This document shows, in pieces, positions 50,001 to 63,355 of a stretch of DNA of 64,000 bases; position 1 is the stretch's first letter, and the number at the start of each line of letters is the position of its first letter. A program made the translations under genes and the position numbers. The DNA comes from Spirodela intermedia (lineage: Eukaryota > Streptophyta > Magnoliopsida > Alismatales > Araceae), in assembly GCA_902729315.2 (NCBI GenBank), contig LR746275.1:4096001-4160000 (forward strand), written 5' to 3'. The notes under the pieces were generated by a model that was not told the origin of the DNA, ran no database searches, and saw only the letters and a program-made list of their open reading frames with translations.

Positions 50001-51751
50001 TCCTATATTATCTGGTTGCTTTGTACAAATATCAAAGCTTTTATCTAACACCAATGGCATTAAGTAGGAGAGCAATTATCTTAAAGATTTCGTGAAACAT
50101 GAATAGTGCAAAAGTAAATAGAAACTAATGAATTTCTGCAAGTACATTGAACAACTCAGTTACATCCTATATTTTTCCAATAAAGAGTTCAAAATTCGTG
50201 GAGTTTCAAGTAGGTACGATCAATTTATGAGTTTAATAGATAAATTGGTTCCCTTGTAAATTTTTCTATAGCAGTTTTCTTGGTACAATAAGTGACGGAT
50301 CAATCGTTCCCCAATCAGGGGTAGTTCATCTGTACAAAGAGCTTCCATTTGCTTTATAAGAATCCACTGCAATAGAAAAGACGGCACAACTAGAAATATT
50401 CCCATCTAAAGCTTTTTTATAAAGCCCTAATTGTAAGTGGAGCACATTTATAAATTTCGTGCTTCCTAATATTGCATAGAAAGGCTAAAGAAGACCAAAT
50501 GATGACGGCCCCATGAGCAAAACCAAACTGAACTGCCGTATCTTCATCGGGGTCAGTCCTGTCATTGGTCTTTATGGATCTCTCGCCTCATGTTAGAATG
50601 ATGGCACTCTTCTAATGTTTGGGTTTCTTCACGGACGTACATCAGTGCAGAGCTTGCAACTTGGTCTTTTGCTTCCATCAGTCTTCTTCAGTAAATCACT
50701 TCTGCAAACATCTTCTCCTTGGATATTGTAGGATCATAGGCAGTTCAATTAGCAGCATCTCCATCAAAGTTAGCAAAATTAGGATCCCTTCTCTTTGATC
50801 TAAAATAAAGCGTAATTTCAAAATGAAGCAAAGGCTTTCAATCCCACGAAATCTATTTTCGAATAGTTCGAGGGCTGGAACAAATGAGTTTCAAAATGGG
50901 TAAAGGCTAATTTGAACATGAAAATGAAGAAACAATGTGTTGAACTTATAGGTTGCCTGAGGAGATCGCAACTGTGCTTCATCATGACTCCGAAAAACAC
51001 TCGACGCTCCACAAATGTCTCATTTATGAAACAGAGGACCAGGCAGGCTCATATCGTGTAGAATAAACAAGGAGATGGATTTCTATCGCCCCGCAGATTA
51101 TGACATGCATAGTCTTTATCATGGAACAATGTTTTGTTTCTTCGCACCTTCATCAATAATCTTTACCATTCCAAAATTCTGATGAGCTTCTGAATTGGGC
51201 GCGCAGGGGTGGGGGGTGGGGAAGACCTGGTAATATGGGAAATGGCAACCATTCCAAAGAATCCCTTTGATACGTACGTGCCAACGGAGCATGAGAGGTT
51301 ATCCGCAGAATCCAAAGCACGTCAAGTAAAGGGAGTGAACACCCCACTGACGTGCGAACAGAAACATCAGGGAGCAGGCGCGGGGGTTATCGAGGAGCCG
51401 AGATACCTCCGAAGGGCTGGCGGCCTCCGCCGACGCGGGTCCACCAGGGCTTCTGAAACGCACTGAGATGCGGTGAAGGCACACTCCCTCGGGGTCCCAC
51501 AAGTATAGGCGCGAGCAGGAGGAGTCCCAGGCAGCGAGGTTATAGCCACTGGTGATTTCAGAAACGGTGGCATCAACCTTGAGCGCAGCACCAGTCTCCC
51601 TGTTCCTGTCGAAGACGGGGTGTCGCTGAAGAGGCAACCACTCGACGGCGGAGGCGGAAGATGCCGGAGGGATGGCGGCCGATGGCGAGGCCCTCACCCC
51701 TCTCCGGCCCTCGGTCCCCACCCATCTCCCTCCCGGGGTGAGAGGTTCCAT
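44031..51751 (-). CDS. NUP88: nucleoporin NUP88 / MOS7
   Basis: Nine exons join in phase: 51407-51751, 49703-49854, 48856-48978, 48224-48368, 46835-46896, 46465-46672, 44800-45723, 44401-44650 and 44031-44290, giving 822 aa (Arabidopsis MOS7 is about 810). NUP88 sits on the cytoplasmic side of the nuclear pore. MOS7 limits nuclear export of defence proteins and is needed for plant innate and systemic immunity. Matching blocks are VEWLPLQRHPVF and SRLYLWDPEGVCLHRISVRF (exon 1), LRVLQVSWHP and LGVLSSDSVFR (exon 3), YDLSSDIERPEQEYFLQPVE and FSFGGEHLWDRFTV (exon 4), and ILFSDGSVYILCPVAPFG (exon 5), together a propeller-like half. Exons 7-9 end in a predicted helical, coiled-coil C-terminus (SRLEDKQPRL, QLKASMGKLSRVNDENVNKI). 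The start is ATG 51751, though the frame stays open upstream. Its Pro/Gly-rich N-terminus is longer than in MOS7. Exons 7-9 are duplicated at 26241-28136. Confidence 0.94.
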
Positions 51752-52380
51752 AACGTTGCCCCTTCGGCAAGAAGAAACCACGCGGGAGAAAAAGGCCACA
51801 AGCAGGACGGGGAAGCGGGCTCGGGCTCGGCTAGATGGCGACGGATTTGGAAGAATGCACTGTCGCACTGTGAATGCTTGTAAATCAGGAGGCAATCCTC
51901 ATTCGCGATGCATACGGGAGAAAGTGACGTAAGCACCACCGCCGTGCGGGGGCGAGGGTTTCTTCAGCCGACCTGCTTGCCTTTTCCAGGGGCAACATCC
52001 CTCGGAGGGGGTAATAATAAAATATCCTGATTTTATCCTGTTACTCAACACTCTGGTTTTCCGCAGGAACGATATTTTTTCTGGGGTTTCGACGGTCCCC
52101 ACTCCTATCTCTTTTGCCCCCCCCCCTCCACAGCATCCTCACTTTCCTTCTCCGACTGGGTCTCTCTCCTTCAAAACCAACCAATACCGCGGTGTCGCGC
52201 GGACGCGGGTATAAGATTGACGAAGTTCTCTGGAGGTACTGGAACCTCATCCACTCCAACAGCAACCAGTGTCGCCCTCTGTCTCTCTCTCGCTCTCTCT
52301 CCGGCCGTACTGGCGGCACCTTCCCCCTAACCCACCCCTCCTACCCGGGCGGATATCGCGCTCCCTAACGCGACGCCTGG
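51752..52380. promoter_or_regulatory. shared divergent promoter, NUP88 (-) / TAAC (+)
   Basis: Only 629 bases separate the two start codons. The interval includes a C-run followed by pyrimidine-rich sequence near 52119-52165 and a CT-rich stretch near 52276-52300. An in-frame TAA lies 15 bases before the TAAC ATG, which supports that start. Confidence 0.5.
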
Positions 52381-55300
52381 ATGAGGGACGGGTTGCTAGT
52401 GTGGCGGCACATCCCGGGTCTCCACAAGTCCGTGGGACAACGAGCAGGAACTGGAGTAGAGGTGGAGAAGGAAGGGGATGAAAGAGTTTTTCTTGTGGTT
52501 ACGGCTTCCTCTAAGAACATGAAGGCCTCTTTGGCTCCCGGGCGGGGGAGTTTTGCCTCCCTTGTCGTGGGAGAAAGGCGAAAGGTCGGGACCGAGGAGG
52601 GCCGAAGCGGCCCTGGCAGCGACGACGAGGACACCGCCCTTGGAGATGACGTCAAGGTATGGCCGTCCACGGCGCAGTTCCTGAAGCACCCCCTGGCGCT
52701 ATTTGCCCTGGTGCCGAAGGATGCCACCCTCTTCGCCGCGGCCGCCGCAGCGGGTGCGGCTGCTAAGACGTTGACAGCGCCCCTCGACCGCATCAAGCTC
52801 CTCATGCAGGTGCGCTGGTGTCACTTTCTTCAAGCTTGTCTGTTAACTGTCCGTGTGCCCTCCTGGTGATTCCGGAGGGTTTAGTTTTGAAACTTGAGAG
52901 TGACACCTTTTTCCTCTCGGAGGAAGTGAGATTTTAGATGAGTCTTGCCCATCTGAACAGAAGGACGACCTCTCGTGACTTGTTTTCGTTCCCATCGTGC
53001 AGACTCACAGCGCGCGGACCGTGGGTGAGAGTGCGGGCAGAGGAATTGGTTTCTTTGAGGTACCCATCTCCGGCAGTCAGTTGTCTTGTATTTGCATTTT
53101 TTTTTGGGTGATTATTCTTCTAGGAGTCGTATGAATATCTTCTTATTGGACATCACTTCAAGAAATGAAGTTTTTGGTATGTGTTCGATGGCATTTGCTA
53201 GTTCTCATTGGTAACCTCATAGATGGCATGCTCAATGCAATGAACGTGCACGGGTTATTTTCATATTTGCTATCAGTGATTGTTTTTTCCTGAGGAATTA
53301 CGTCGTAATATATCTAGTGGTTGAGGACTTCGATGGCATAATTTTAAGACGTGCGGAAATTTGGTCTTTTAATGGGAACGCGATCAGAAATCAGTTTACT
53401 CCGGATGAAAGTTGCTTATCCGTATTTCTTTCCAAGTCATAAATTCTGAGCGTGTACCGGATGCTACGAAGTAGACCTCTGCTTGAATGTAACACCTTGG
53501 AAGTATTCATTCCGAAAATGTTTTTTTATTTATGTCTGAGGTCATATGTTGTTCACCCCAGGCTCTATCTTTGATCGGAAAGGAGGAAGGTGTCAAGGGC
53601 TACTGGAAAGGCAATCTTCCACAGGTAACTTATTACAATACACACATTCTTGGTTGTAATTGAAGCGGATGCAATTGCACAAGAGTCCTCATATTTTTCT
53701 CGTGACTGTGAGAATGTCTTTCAGGTAATCCGAATAATTCCATACAGTGCGGTGCAGCTATTTTCTTATGAAGTCTACAAGGTACTCACATGATACATGT
53801 AGACTTTCTGAGCAACAGCATGACTCCAGCATGTTTGTTTCTTTTGAATGTAAAGGAATCCACACTAACTTACGCTTCATCCTATTGCTGGCTTATTTGG
53901 TCTCCAGAAACTCTTCAAGGGAACAGATGAGGAACTCTCTATTCTTGGAAGACTGGCAGCAGGAGCATGCGCTGGGATGACTTCCACTCTTGTGAGTCAT
54001 CCTCGACCTTTAGTCATCCTGTTATTTTTCCTGTGCTGCCATACAGTTTCCTTCTTACTCCTTCCTGCACGCATGCGGTGAAAATTACTGATTTGGCGAC
54101 TCATATATTTATGAGATGTTGTATATCGTTTGGCATAGGTCACATATCCTTTGGATGTGCTAAGGTTAAGGCTAGCGGTTGAACCTGGGGGCAGAACTAT
54201 GTCTCAGGCAAGCGATTATATTTTGATTATGACTGATATGCCAGAATTATGCTGTTCAGTAACTCTTGGTCGTTGATTTTCAGGTCGCATTAAGCATGCT
54301 GAGAGAAGAAGGAATCGCCTCCTTTTATTCTGGGCTTGGTGCTTCGCTTGTCGGAATTGCTCCATACATTGCTGTGAACTTTTGCATGTTTGACTTGTAA
54401 GCTTCCTTTTCCGTTCTTCTGTATTGCTTTAACTCCATTGCAGTCATTTGGGATAGTAATCTTGCAATCCATGTTTCGATAGGGTAAAGAAATCCCTCCC
54501 AGAAAAGTATCGAAAGAGACCAGAAACATCGCTTGCAACAGCGTTGGTATCAGCGACACTAGCAACACTTATGTGCTACCCTTTGGATACCGTAAGAAGG
54601 CAGATGCAGATGAAGGGCTCGCCTTATGATAGCATTCTTGAAGCTTTTCCAGGTAAGATTAAAAAAAGTACAAAAGTAAGATCAATGTGTCCACTTTCTT
54701 CACCACCCTGACAAATGGTCGTTGGGTGATGTCTTGATGAGTAGCTGCCTGGTCAGTGGCCGAGGTTTGCATGTTAGAGAGAAATTGGCAGTGAAATATT
54801 TGCCTGGTTGAAAATCTGCTGTATTTGCATGCCTGGTTGAGTGGAATGGATCTCATCACCACTTATTTGAATTTGCGTATTTAATGTAAGCTATTTTCTT
54901 GCTGCAGAAAAAACAAAGAGGTGGTCATCTTGTTTACGTTTATGAACTTGCATTTTAGACCGTTGCATACACGAGATAAAGGATATCAAGATGACTTTAA
55001 ACTGCCTTACTGGAGGGTAGTAAGAACGTGTTCCAGGCCTGAATGATGCTCCCTGAGAGGTTAATGGGAAGCGGCTGGTGCCATGAAAAATGTTCACTAT
55101 TCATGGTTCCTTCTTAGGCCTTTTTTTCCCTTTAATGAATCACGAGCTGAGAGTTTCTAATAGCAATCAGTTCCCTTCTGGGAGTTAATGGTACTTTTGA
55201 AAATTGGGCAAGCCCATTTTTTTGTGATAAAATTAACGAGATAAATTAGGCTTTGGAAGGGCTGCATGCTATATAAATGTTCATCAAATGGGATGCAGAG

Positions 55301-56026
55301 GATGCTTCTAGTTGTTATTCTATTTTCCTTGTCTGTTTTTCTAAGTTGTGTTTAACGTATTTAGTGAATTATTAACTTCTGGCGTCCAAAAGAGGGAGGA
55401 GAGGAGACCAGAGGAATGCAGTCCTTTACTCCCATGATTTAAGTAGTAGTGTATTGGATTCATCCGGGTGTGTGTTTGTGTGTGTGTGTGTGCGCTTTTG
55501 GTGTTTTTATTGTTTGATTATGGGCCATGCATTGCTGGCCCATTCAAGCACCAGGATCGACTGTGCAGAGTATCGATTTTACGTAATCTTTCGATTGACG
55601 AATCTGACTGATGACATCGACGACATTGAGGAGAAAATGATTTCTTATATATATGCAGGCATTGTGGAGCGCGGTGGTGTACTCGGATTATACCGGGGTT
55701 TTGTGCCCAATGCGCTCAAAAGCTTGCCAAATAGCAGGTATGCTGCCTTACGAACGAGAAATTGATGAAACCTTACAAGATCCTACGCACATGATGGAGT
55801 CGCACCACAAACACATGCAAATAAACCCTGCAATCTTGTGACTCGTGGTCAAAGCTCTCGCGTTCTTGTTCGGGCTAAAGGTTTGCAATTTACTCTCCTA
55901 ATGGGTGCTGTGGTCTTTTGCAGTATAAAGCTGACCACCTTCGATACTGTGAAAGGGCTGATTGGGGTGGGTCAGAAGGAACTCCAAAGAATCATAGACG
56001 AGAACCGAGCTAATTTAGTAGGCTGA
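52381..56026 (+). CDS. TAAC: plastid ADP,ATP carrier (thylakoid/envelope type, mitochondrial carrier family)
   Basis: Ten exons join in phase: 52381-52809, 53003-53059, 53562-53624, 53725-53781, 53908-53991, 54139-54207, 54284-54396, 54483-54652, 55659-55737 and 55924-56026, giving 407 aa (Arabidopsis TAAC is 415). TAAC exchanges ATP and ADP across plastid membranes. Its relatives have also been described as PAPS/PAP transporters. The three carrier repeats each show the Px[D/E]xx[K/R] signature: APLDRIKLLMQ, YPLDVLRLRL and YPLDTVRRQM. The ANT hexamer RRRMMM is absent, as expected outside mitochondrial ANTs. Also seen are GYWKGNLPQVIRIIPYSAVQLFSYE and GLYRGFVPNALKSLPNSSIKLTTFD. The first ~110 residues are a charged, plastid-targeting-like extension. 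The intron after exon 6 starts with GC (CAG|GCAAGC), a GC-AG intron. Intron 8 is 1,006 bases and holds a TG run near 55467-55492. Confidence 0.94.
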
Positions 56027-56834
56027 GAAAGCTGGGCAACTCCTGCTCTCCGTTTTTTGCTGTAAGAAACGCGCATCAGACGCAGCAATTTTTTGGACAA
56101 TTCCGTGAGGCTCATCATGTGGCAATTCCATACTGGGTCAGCTCTTTCCCCGAATGAGAGCGTAAAGTTCGTTGGTGCCCAGCTTGTGGGAATGTAGTAT
56201 CAGGTCTGGTGCCAAGGGAGGCCCTTCTCTCTATTTCCTGCCGTTGGGGCCGCCCCTTCATTTATTTTTTTTTCCTTACTTTAGTACCCAATTATTAAAC
56301 AGGCATTTTTTATTTCGGCATGCAACTGTCGCCGGCTGTTACGACCCTGAGCCGTTGTTTCTGTTCTTCAGACGTCGGCATTCAGGAGTGTCGCACAACT
56401 TTGTATTGTTCCTGTCCTGCGGTGATGATATGGAATTTGTCATCGTCACCCGACGCCGGCCTTCGAATCGGGTTGTTCTCGCCCGTCGACCGAAGCGAAG
56501 GTCTCCCTATCAAATAGTTGTCCTCCCGGCGGACTTCCCCGTGCGCGTTGCGATGGTCACGGCGGATTGAATCGTCCTGGTTTTTTTACTTTCCAGAGCC
56601 GACATGATCCTTCCCCAATACACTCCAAGAGAGAGAGAGAGAGAGAGGATGGGCACGCGACTTTTTGATGAAAATTTTAACGGATTGATAATTTTAATTT
56701 ATGACGGAGTGCGACTCTTTCTCTAATTCTTTTATCCGCTACTTTCGCAAAAAAATGTCATTTTGAAAACAAGGTCAGAAGCATCCTCCTGCGGACTGCG
56801 CGCTCCCACCTCCCGCCATGCTATCGCTTCACCA
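56027..56834. other. intergenic, TAAC 3' UTR and RUS6 promoter
   Basis: Contains the TAAC 3' UTR and the RUS6 5' region, with a short GA run at 56631-56648. A 132-codon open frame around 56172-56570 has no family resemblance and no splice support, so I do not call it a gene. Confidence 0.5.
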
Positions 56835-59800
56835 ATGTTGCGGGAGCCGCCACTCCGCACCCGCCGCTCGCCGACGGCTGCTGGACAACCGGCGACGTCT
56901 GTGCCGCTGGGTAAGGGTTGGGGTTCTATACGTGACCTTAAATGATGATGCTCCACTCCGATCCGAATCCCTGATCGGGGTTGCGTTTTCTTCATCCCCG
57001 CCGACCAAATTGGCAAGGTTTACCCCAAGATGGGGGAGGACATGCCAATCTCGCTGCTGTCTTCCAGACTCCGGCTGCGGCCCAACGGTGGAGGATACGG
57101 GAGCAGGGCTAGACCACAGCGGAAGGCACAGAGAGCCCATGCGGCGGGTGTTGCTGGTGGAGAGATACGAGAATGGCGCCGCCAAGAGGTAGTAGTCCCC
57201 TCGGTGGCTAATTGGTGATGTAACTACGCGGAGTGCAGAGAGCATGGGTCTTCAATTCCTCTGTAGCTGTCAGTGACACAACGCTGGTAGCCTCGTAGGT
57301 ATACGTTGGACTGTGATTCGCGTCTGCATACTTCTTGGGCGACAGGTGGATTCCCCGAGGATACGAGAGAAGGACGAAGACCCTCTACGGAATTGTCTTG
57401 GCTCCCGGACTCCCTCAGGAGCTTCATCCTGCCTGAAGGGTTTCCTGGTGAGAACTCCTCATCATTTCTCTGGAGAAGCGGAAATATGAAGACAGCGCTG
57501 TCGATGGTTTTCGCATGATTTATATCGTTAGAATAATTACCGCAGGATGCAGACCATTTTCGGAAACGCAACATTTTCGGCATCCATCTCTATTTTTGTC
57601 GGTTAATGCTGTTTCCACGTTTGAAAGTGCAAATGGACTTTTGGTCATGCCTCCCATTTTGGTGTAAACTTCAGGATCGGTGTCGGATGATTACTTGGAG
57701 TATATGCTGTTGCAGTTCCCTACAAATGTAACTGGATGGGTTTGTCACACGTTGGTGACGTCCAGTCTACTTAAGGTACGCCATTCTGCCGAGGATTCTG
57801 GTCTATCAAGTTTAAATTAATTTCTTGGTCCCTTTCCACGAGAATAAGCAAGCAGGAGTTGATATCTCCGCATTACAAAGCTTTCTAAACAAAAAAAAAA
57901 ATTCTTACCATTTGATTTCGGAGTATTGAGTTGCCAATTAATCGAGGTTGGCTTTGTGATGCGTATTGTTATCATCACGATTGTTGTCTTGAATAAAAGA
58001 ATTACTAGCAGCAGAGCATGATAGTATCGTGTTGCTTCAGACTGCGAGTAGAGTAAAGCACTAATTTATCAACTCATCAGACCTGCATTGCAAGAACGAA
58101 TTTTGGCAGGTTGAAAGTCAACTGAGCATTTTAGGTATATGGTGTATGCTATTTATATAGTCTTTTGACATAGCGATGTCAGCTGAAGGCATCTTTTGCT
58201 GTCCCATGGAAGTAACTAGAACGTTATTCTCTTCGAACTCAGATCTTGAACTAATGGCAGGCATTTATTCTTTTCGACTTATTGTTGCTGTCCATGATTC
58301 TGGAGATCAACAGGATGTAGATGCTTCGTATGGGATAGTCTTATATTTGTTTTAGCTGAATCCAATTTGTGAGATCTTTATCAAAAATTGACTGCAAAAT
58401 GCTACCAGCCTTCAAAAAGGAAAAAAAATGCGTTGAAGACCAATTATTCCAAAGGTTGTGTTTATTTACTATTTCATTTAAGGGGACTCTGAACTTTATT
58501 GTGGAACTCTTGAATAGCATTAATCTGTACGATTTCCAATTTCTTTGCCATTTAGATTTTTTTTTTAATTCATCTTAAGATATAGCGCATCTAAAAAACT
58601 TTTTATTGATCTTTATGCATGATAACGTCACAGGCTGTGGGTGTCGGATCCTTTTCTGGATCAGCTGCTGCTGCTTCTGCCGCAGTAATTAGGTGATTTG
58701 CTATTTTGCTGACTGGGAAGGGGAACAGGGAACTTTTTTTTCTTTTTTTTTGGTACTATCGTTGCTCTATTTTTATGGTGACTAACCGCAGCTAAAATTA
58801 TAATCATTTATCTCTTAATGTTTGTCAATGCTTTTAATTTTTTTCCTATGAACTCTTTTCAGATGGGTATCAAAGGATGGCCTTGGGGCTGTTGGGCGTC
58901 TATTTGTTGGTCTGGAATATGTTCGTTAGTTCATTCAATGATTAGTTTTCAATTTCTAGTTTGTAACTACAAAACGCTTCCCAGGTGGACGTTTCGGGAA
59001 GATTTTTGATGATGATCCGAAGTTATGGCGTATGTATGCTGATTTTATTGGCAGTGCTGGAAGGTCCGGCATGCAACTTATCAGGAAGCCATACCTGTTT
59101 GCTCAAAATTCTATACTTTGTATCTGATTAATCTTGTATACAGCATATTTGACCTGTCTACACAACTTTGTCCATCATACTTTCTTCTACTTGCTTCCCT
59201 GGGAAATCTTTCCAAGGTATCTGGAGGCTGTCTTTTTTCTTTTAGTCGGCTTGTTGTTTTCACGGGTGATTTCTGTATGTCTGGATCATTACAGGCTGTA
59301 GCTAGAGGACTGAAAGATCCGTCATTTCGTGTGATTCAAACTCATTTTGCAATTTCTGGTAACCTTGGAGAGATTTCAGCAAAGGTATGCATAATTATGA
59401 TGCATTCGATTTTCGATTTACTGAAATGACCCATCCATCCAATTCGCCTCAACACCTTTCCCCCCACCCTCTGCATCTCTGGAGCCCATGCCATTGAAAG
59501 GAGGGAAAAAAAATACAAATCATTTCAGCATCAACATTAGTTACAGAATAAAATAGGTGCCCACGAGCAGCAGGTGTGATGCGTTTATAATGGATGTGAA
59601 ATCGAGGAGGAAATAGGATTTCATTTTCTCACTTTCTTCTCTCCTTTCTTCTTTGCTTTCTTTCGGCAAGGTGAAAGGGTCTTCGCCTGGATTCTGAGAT
59701 TCCTAACTTGGGTGACCAGTTCAAGTTGGCCAACCTTTGGTTTCATCGTATTCACCTTGCGGGCATAGACCTAGGTCAAACTCCTGAATTCAGAAATTAC

Positions 59801-62800
59801 ATTAAAGGGTAATCATTTAATGTAATATTACGTGTTTGATCTTAGTTTTAAATCTGAAGTCTTGTTCAATTTTAAATCATTAAAGACTTTTCCAAAACCT
59901 CTGAGAATTTTTATTCTTCAGTGACATTTCCTCGTAAACTTGCTGTTAAGTCTATAAAATATTTGTCATTTGGGTTATAGTTCAACAGAGAGTTTATTCT
60001 CTTTCTTAGGTCAAAGTGGTATTGTCATGTTTGAGAGAAATTATTCTTTTTCATGCCATTTATCTACTGGGTTTATTCCCTCTCCGCACACCCCCCTCCC
60101 CCAGGGCACCCAAACACAAACAGACGCCATCCAGTATGTAATGCTACTACTTCATTCCGTCCATTCTTTAGGCTGTCTTGCGGCCTAGATGCCATATCAA
60201 TGGTTTATCCTGTAACAAAAGTTTTGTACTTGGAAAGAAGATGCATCAAATAAATAATATATAATTCTCGATTGAAGAATTGTTTTGACTTATTCTCTAC
60301 TTACGTTTGCCATTGACTTACACAGTTAGTTTCTTTTTTTGCCTGCTGGTTCATTCCTTACGGGGGCCTACATCTTTAAAATGTGCTAGGAAGAAGTATG
60401 GGAGGTAGCAGCTCAGCTTCTTGGCCTTGGTATAGGAATATTGATCCTGGTAATGTATATGATAAGTTATTGTTGAGGTATCTTTGAACTGCCTCTCGAG
60501 TTATATCTCCTATATATCTTGGGACATCACAAATGCTTAAAACCGAAATGCAGGATACAAGTCGGCTGCAAACATCATACTCTACGCTAGCATTAACATG
60601 GTTAAGCATACGTTTGCTGCACCTTGTTTTACGCTATCAGTCACTTTCTGCTCTCAGATTTTCTACAGTAAGTAATATCGACTATTTAAAGCAATCCAAT
60701 CCATTTATTTGCTATCTTTACTGAAGTTCTGTTGCATTTCAGTCCTAGATAAAATGTGGAAGATAATGTAGGGTATGCCTCTGTTTACATTGTATTCGTT
60801 TTATTTATCGGTAAAAAAATGTATTTATCTAGTACTCATACCTCAGGGTGAGAAAATAATTATATTTTAAAAATTAACCAAAAAAATCCCCTTCAAATAT
60901 TTAAATAAGATTCTTTCGAATTTTTTTCTAAACAAAAATGAGCTTTCTGTTGCTTTCCAAAAAAGTAATTATGTCTAGGTATGTACATTGATTCTTTGCC
61001 TCTCTTTTGGATTGTCATCGTCATAATTTTTATTATGACTGTTAATAGCTTCATCCTGTGCACGATTTCTTGTTGATAGGACTGGTGAACTTTTTCAAAC
61101 TCCCGATTACATTGTAGAAGAAGACACTACGCATTTCCTACTTTGAAACACTCCGTGAATCTTAGAGATAGTTAAAGAGGAATAGTAAAGGTGTTTTTCA
61201 TATTACGTATCAGGCTCTCTGCCTTATAGTCGTCTAAAGTTGTTCAGTTTTTCTATTGAGGTCTGATTGTCTTTCCTTTGCTTACAAACTCACATGGTAG
61301 CGAATGCTTTACTGTAAAACATATAGCTCTTCTCTCTTCTTACTCTTTGATGGTATTGATTTGGTTTCTGGAAGTTGTCTTTTTTTTTTCACTTTATATC
61401 TTTCTCCTCTCTCTCTCTTCTCTCATAAAAAAACGCTCTCACACTCACATGACTTCCACACACAATCTCACTTTCTCTGTTTGGTAGATTAATTTAAAGC
61501 GTGCACGGGTACTTGTGAAGTCACACGTTTCAAACAGAACAGTTCCTGGTACAACCACTATTCATAACATCATTTGAAATATTATCCTCCTTCCACATAT
61601 TTTAACAATTATTATCTATTGACACAGGTTCTGCGGTTTGCAACAGAGAAGAAGATATTTTGTCATGGGAACGATTTTTAAGACCGCGTATTGTTTTTGG
61701 TGTATCATTCGAGCAAACAATCAGTTGGGATAATTCAAGTCAGACGGTATCCTTTGCTTCAACTGAATCTTGGACTAGCTACAGTTTATGAATTTTTAGT
61801 AGCCACGATAATTCCTTTACATGGTTCGCACTCCAGCTCACATATTCATCTTGGTATTGCCCTGCCCCAATTTGCTTGCTTCTTCTATATACTCTGTTGC
61901 GAAATGGTTTCAAGGAAAATCACCTGCTGTCCTCCTCCCCAACCCCTCGTAAGACAGAGATACATGGATTGTTCAAGTCAGTCCTAGGATAGATATAGGC
62001 TGGATATGCCCTTGGTTTCTAATGCTTTTGTCCTCAACAAACGACAAGTCTAAGGAGCACAATTGAAATTCTTCCAACTTATTAAATTCTTGAATGGAAA
62101 TCGATGTTAAGACCTGTGAGAGTCTCCTTCAGAGTGATACCCGATCATGTGCTCATTTTCAAACGTGTTTCCTGCAAGAGTTTGCAAAGTCTCTACTTGT
62201 GTTAGGTGTCACAGCGATAGCATCTTTCTATGGTAGTGTTTTCCATACGGTATGCGTGCAGGTGGCAGATAATAGAAATGGTGGTTTTTCCTCATTCCTG
62301 GATAATAAAAGATATCAACGGCTTCTGTCATTGTCATTTTTTATAATGGTTTTTTAAATCAAAATGAATTTTTTCGTTCAAATTTGAACGATATTTTCAT
62401 TATTTACTCTCCTTTTCCTCGTAAGATTCACATAATGGCAAGTGGTAGGTCTTAAACCTTCATGGTTGTATTAACTGAAGTTATATTCTAGGTTGTATTT
62501 GGGGGGATTGTTTCCATACTATTAAAATTGGATTATCTTATTAACTGACGGACCTTCTTCCTGCCCGTTAAATGATGCACTGCCCTTTAAGAGGGTATAG
62601 CTGATGAATGCCTAAATTTGCAGCTCGCAGAACTATGATATGTTTCTCTCTGAGAAATGCAAATGCTGGTTTTCTCTAGGCTCCTGAACCTTTTCTCATG
62701 ACCCATATGTAATGTTGCTGAATTTGCATTATTTGCCTAAAGTTTATATCTTGATCGTCAAGAAAACTGTTTAGGAACCTTATGTTTTGCCCTCGCATAT

Positions 62801-63355
62801 CCCTGTTTCATATGTGAATATGGGCCGTAGAAAGTAACGAAAGGTACCGTAAATTCCGCCAATTGAAGTTTTCTAAATGTGTTTCTGTATGTTTGGGCGT
62901 ATTCTTGAAATAAATAGGTTGAAGCTGTTCTCAAACTGTATTCCAAGGAGAGCTACATTCTCTTTGTTAACAATGAACAACCAGAACCAAAATTTCTTGT
63001 CTGCTTGAAGGTTGACACCTGACCCTCTATATCTTCTGGTTAAGGACTATGATGTCCCCAAACTTTGACTGGATTTTTATCTCAATGCCGATCATTGCAG
63101 ATAGGAGCAACAGGGTTGACACTCGTGAGAAGTTTATGGCAGGCATACTGGCTGGATTCCAACTGGAATAGTGGTTCAGATTGCCTTTTGGGAAAGCTGG
63201 AGGAAAGCCTCGTGGAACTGGAAGCAGACTTTGATGACTTTCTTATGAAGATGAAGAGATCCGGATGGGACGACGACGCCATCAATATCAAGGTGCCCAA
63301 GGGGCCCCAGCTGGAAGAGGCATCAGAGACACTTGATTCGGGATGGCGGTCATAA
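56835..63355 (+). CDS. RUS6: ROOT UVB SENSITIVE 6 (DUF647 family)
   Basis: Fifteen exons join in phase: 56835-56910, 57068-57188, 57299-57447, 57675-57775, 58634-58692, 58863-58909, 58985-59063, 59144-59216, 59295-59384, 60390-60449, 60554-60667, 61488-61548, 61628-61746, 62918-63010 and 63101-63355, giving 498 aa (Arabidopsis RUS6 is 497). RUS6/EMB1879 is essential for embryo development in Arabidopsis, but its molecular role is unknown. RUS1 and RUS2 act in UV-B responses and auxin transport. DUF647 blocks: LPEGFPGSVSDDYLEYMLLQ, FPTNVTGWVCHTLVTSSLLK, VGVGSFSGSAAAASAA, WVSKDGLGAVGRLFVGGRFG, DDDPKLWRMYADFIGSAG, FRVIQTHFAISGNLGEISAK and EEVWEVAAQLLGLGIGILIL. LRYQSLSALRFSTINLKRAR and LWQAYWLDSNW near the C-terminus identify the RUS6 type. 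Exons 1-2 are the least certain. Exon 3 onward is well supported. Long introns (59385-60389, 60668-61487, 61747-62917) show no inserted genes. Confidence 0.93.

Noticed and set aside
56172-56570. 132-codon plus-strand open frame between TAAC and RUS6
   Set aside because: No family similarity, biased composition, and it overlaps the expected TAAC 3' UTR.
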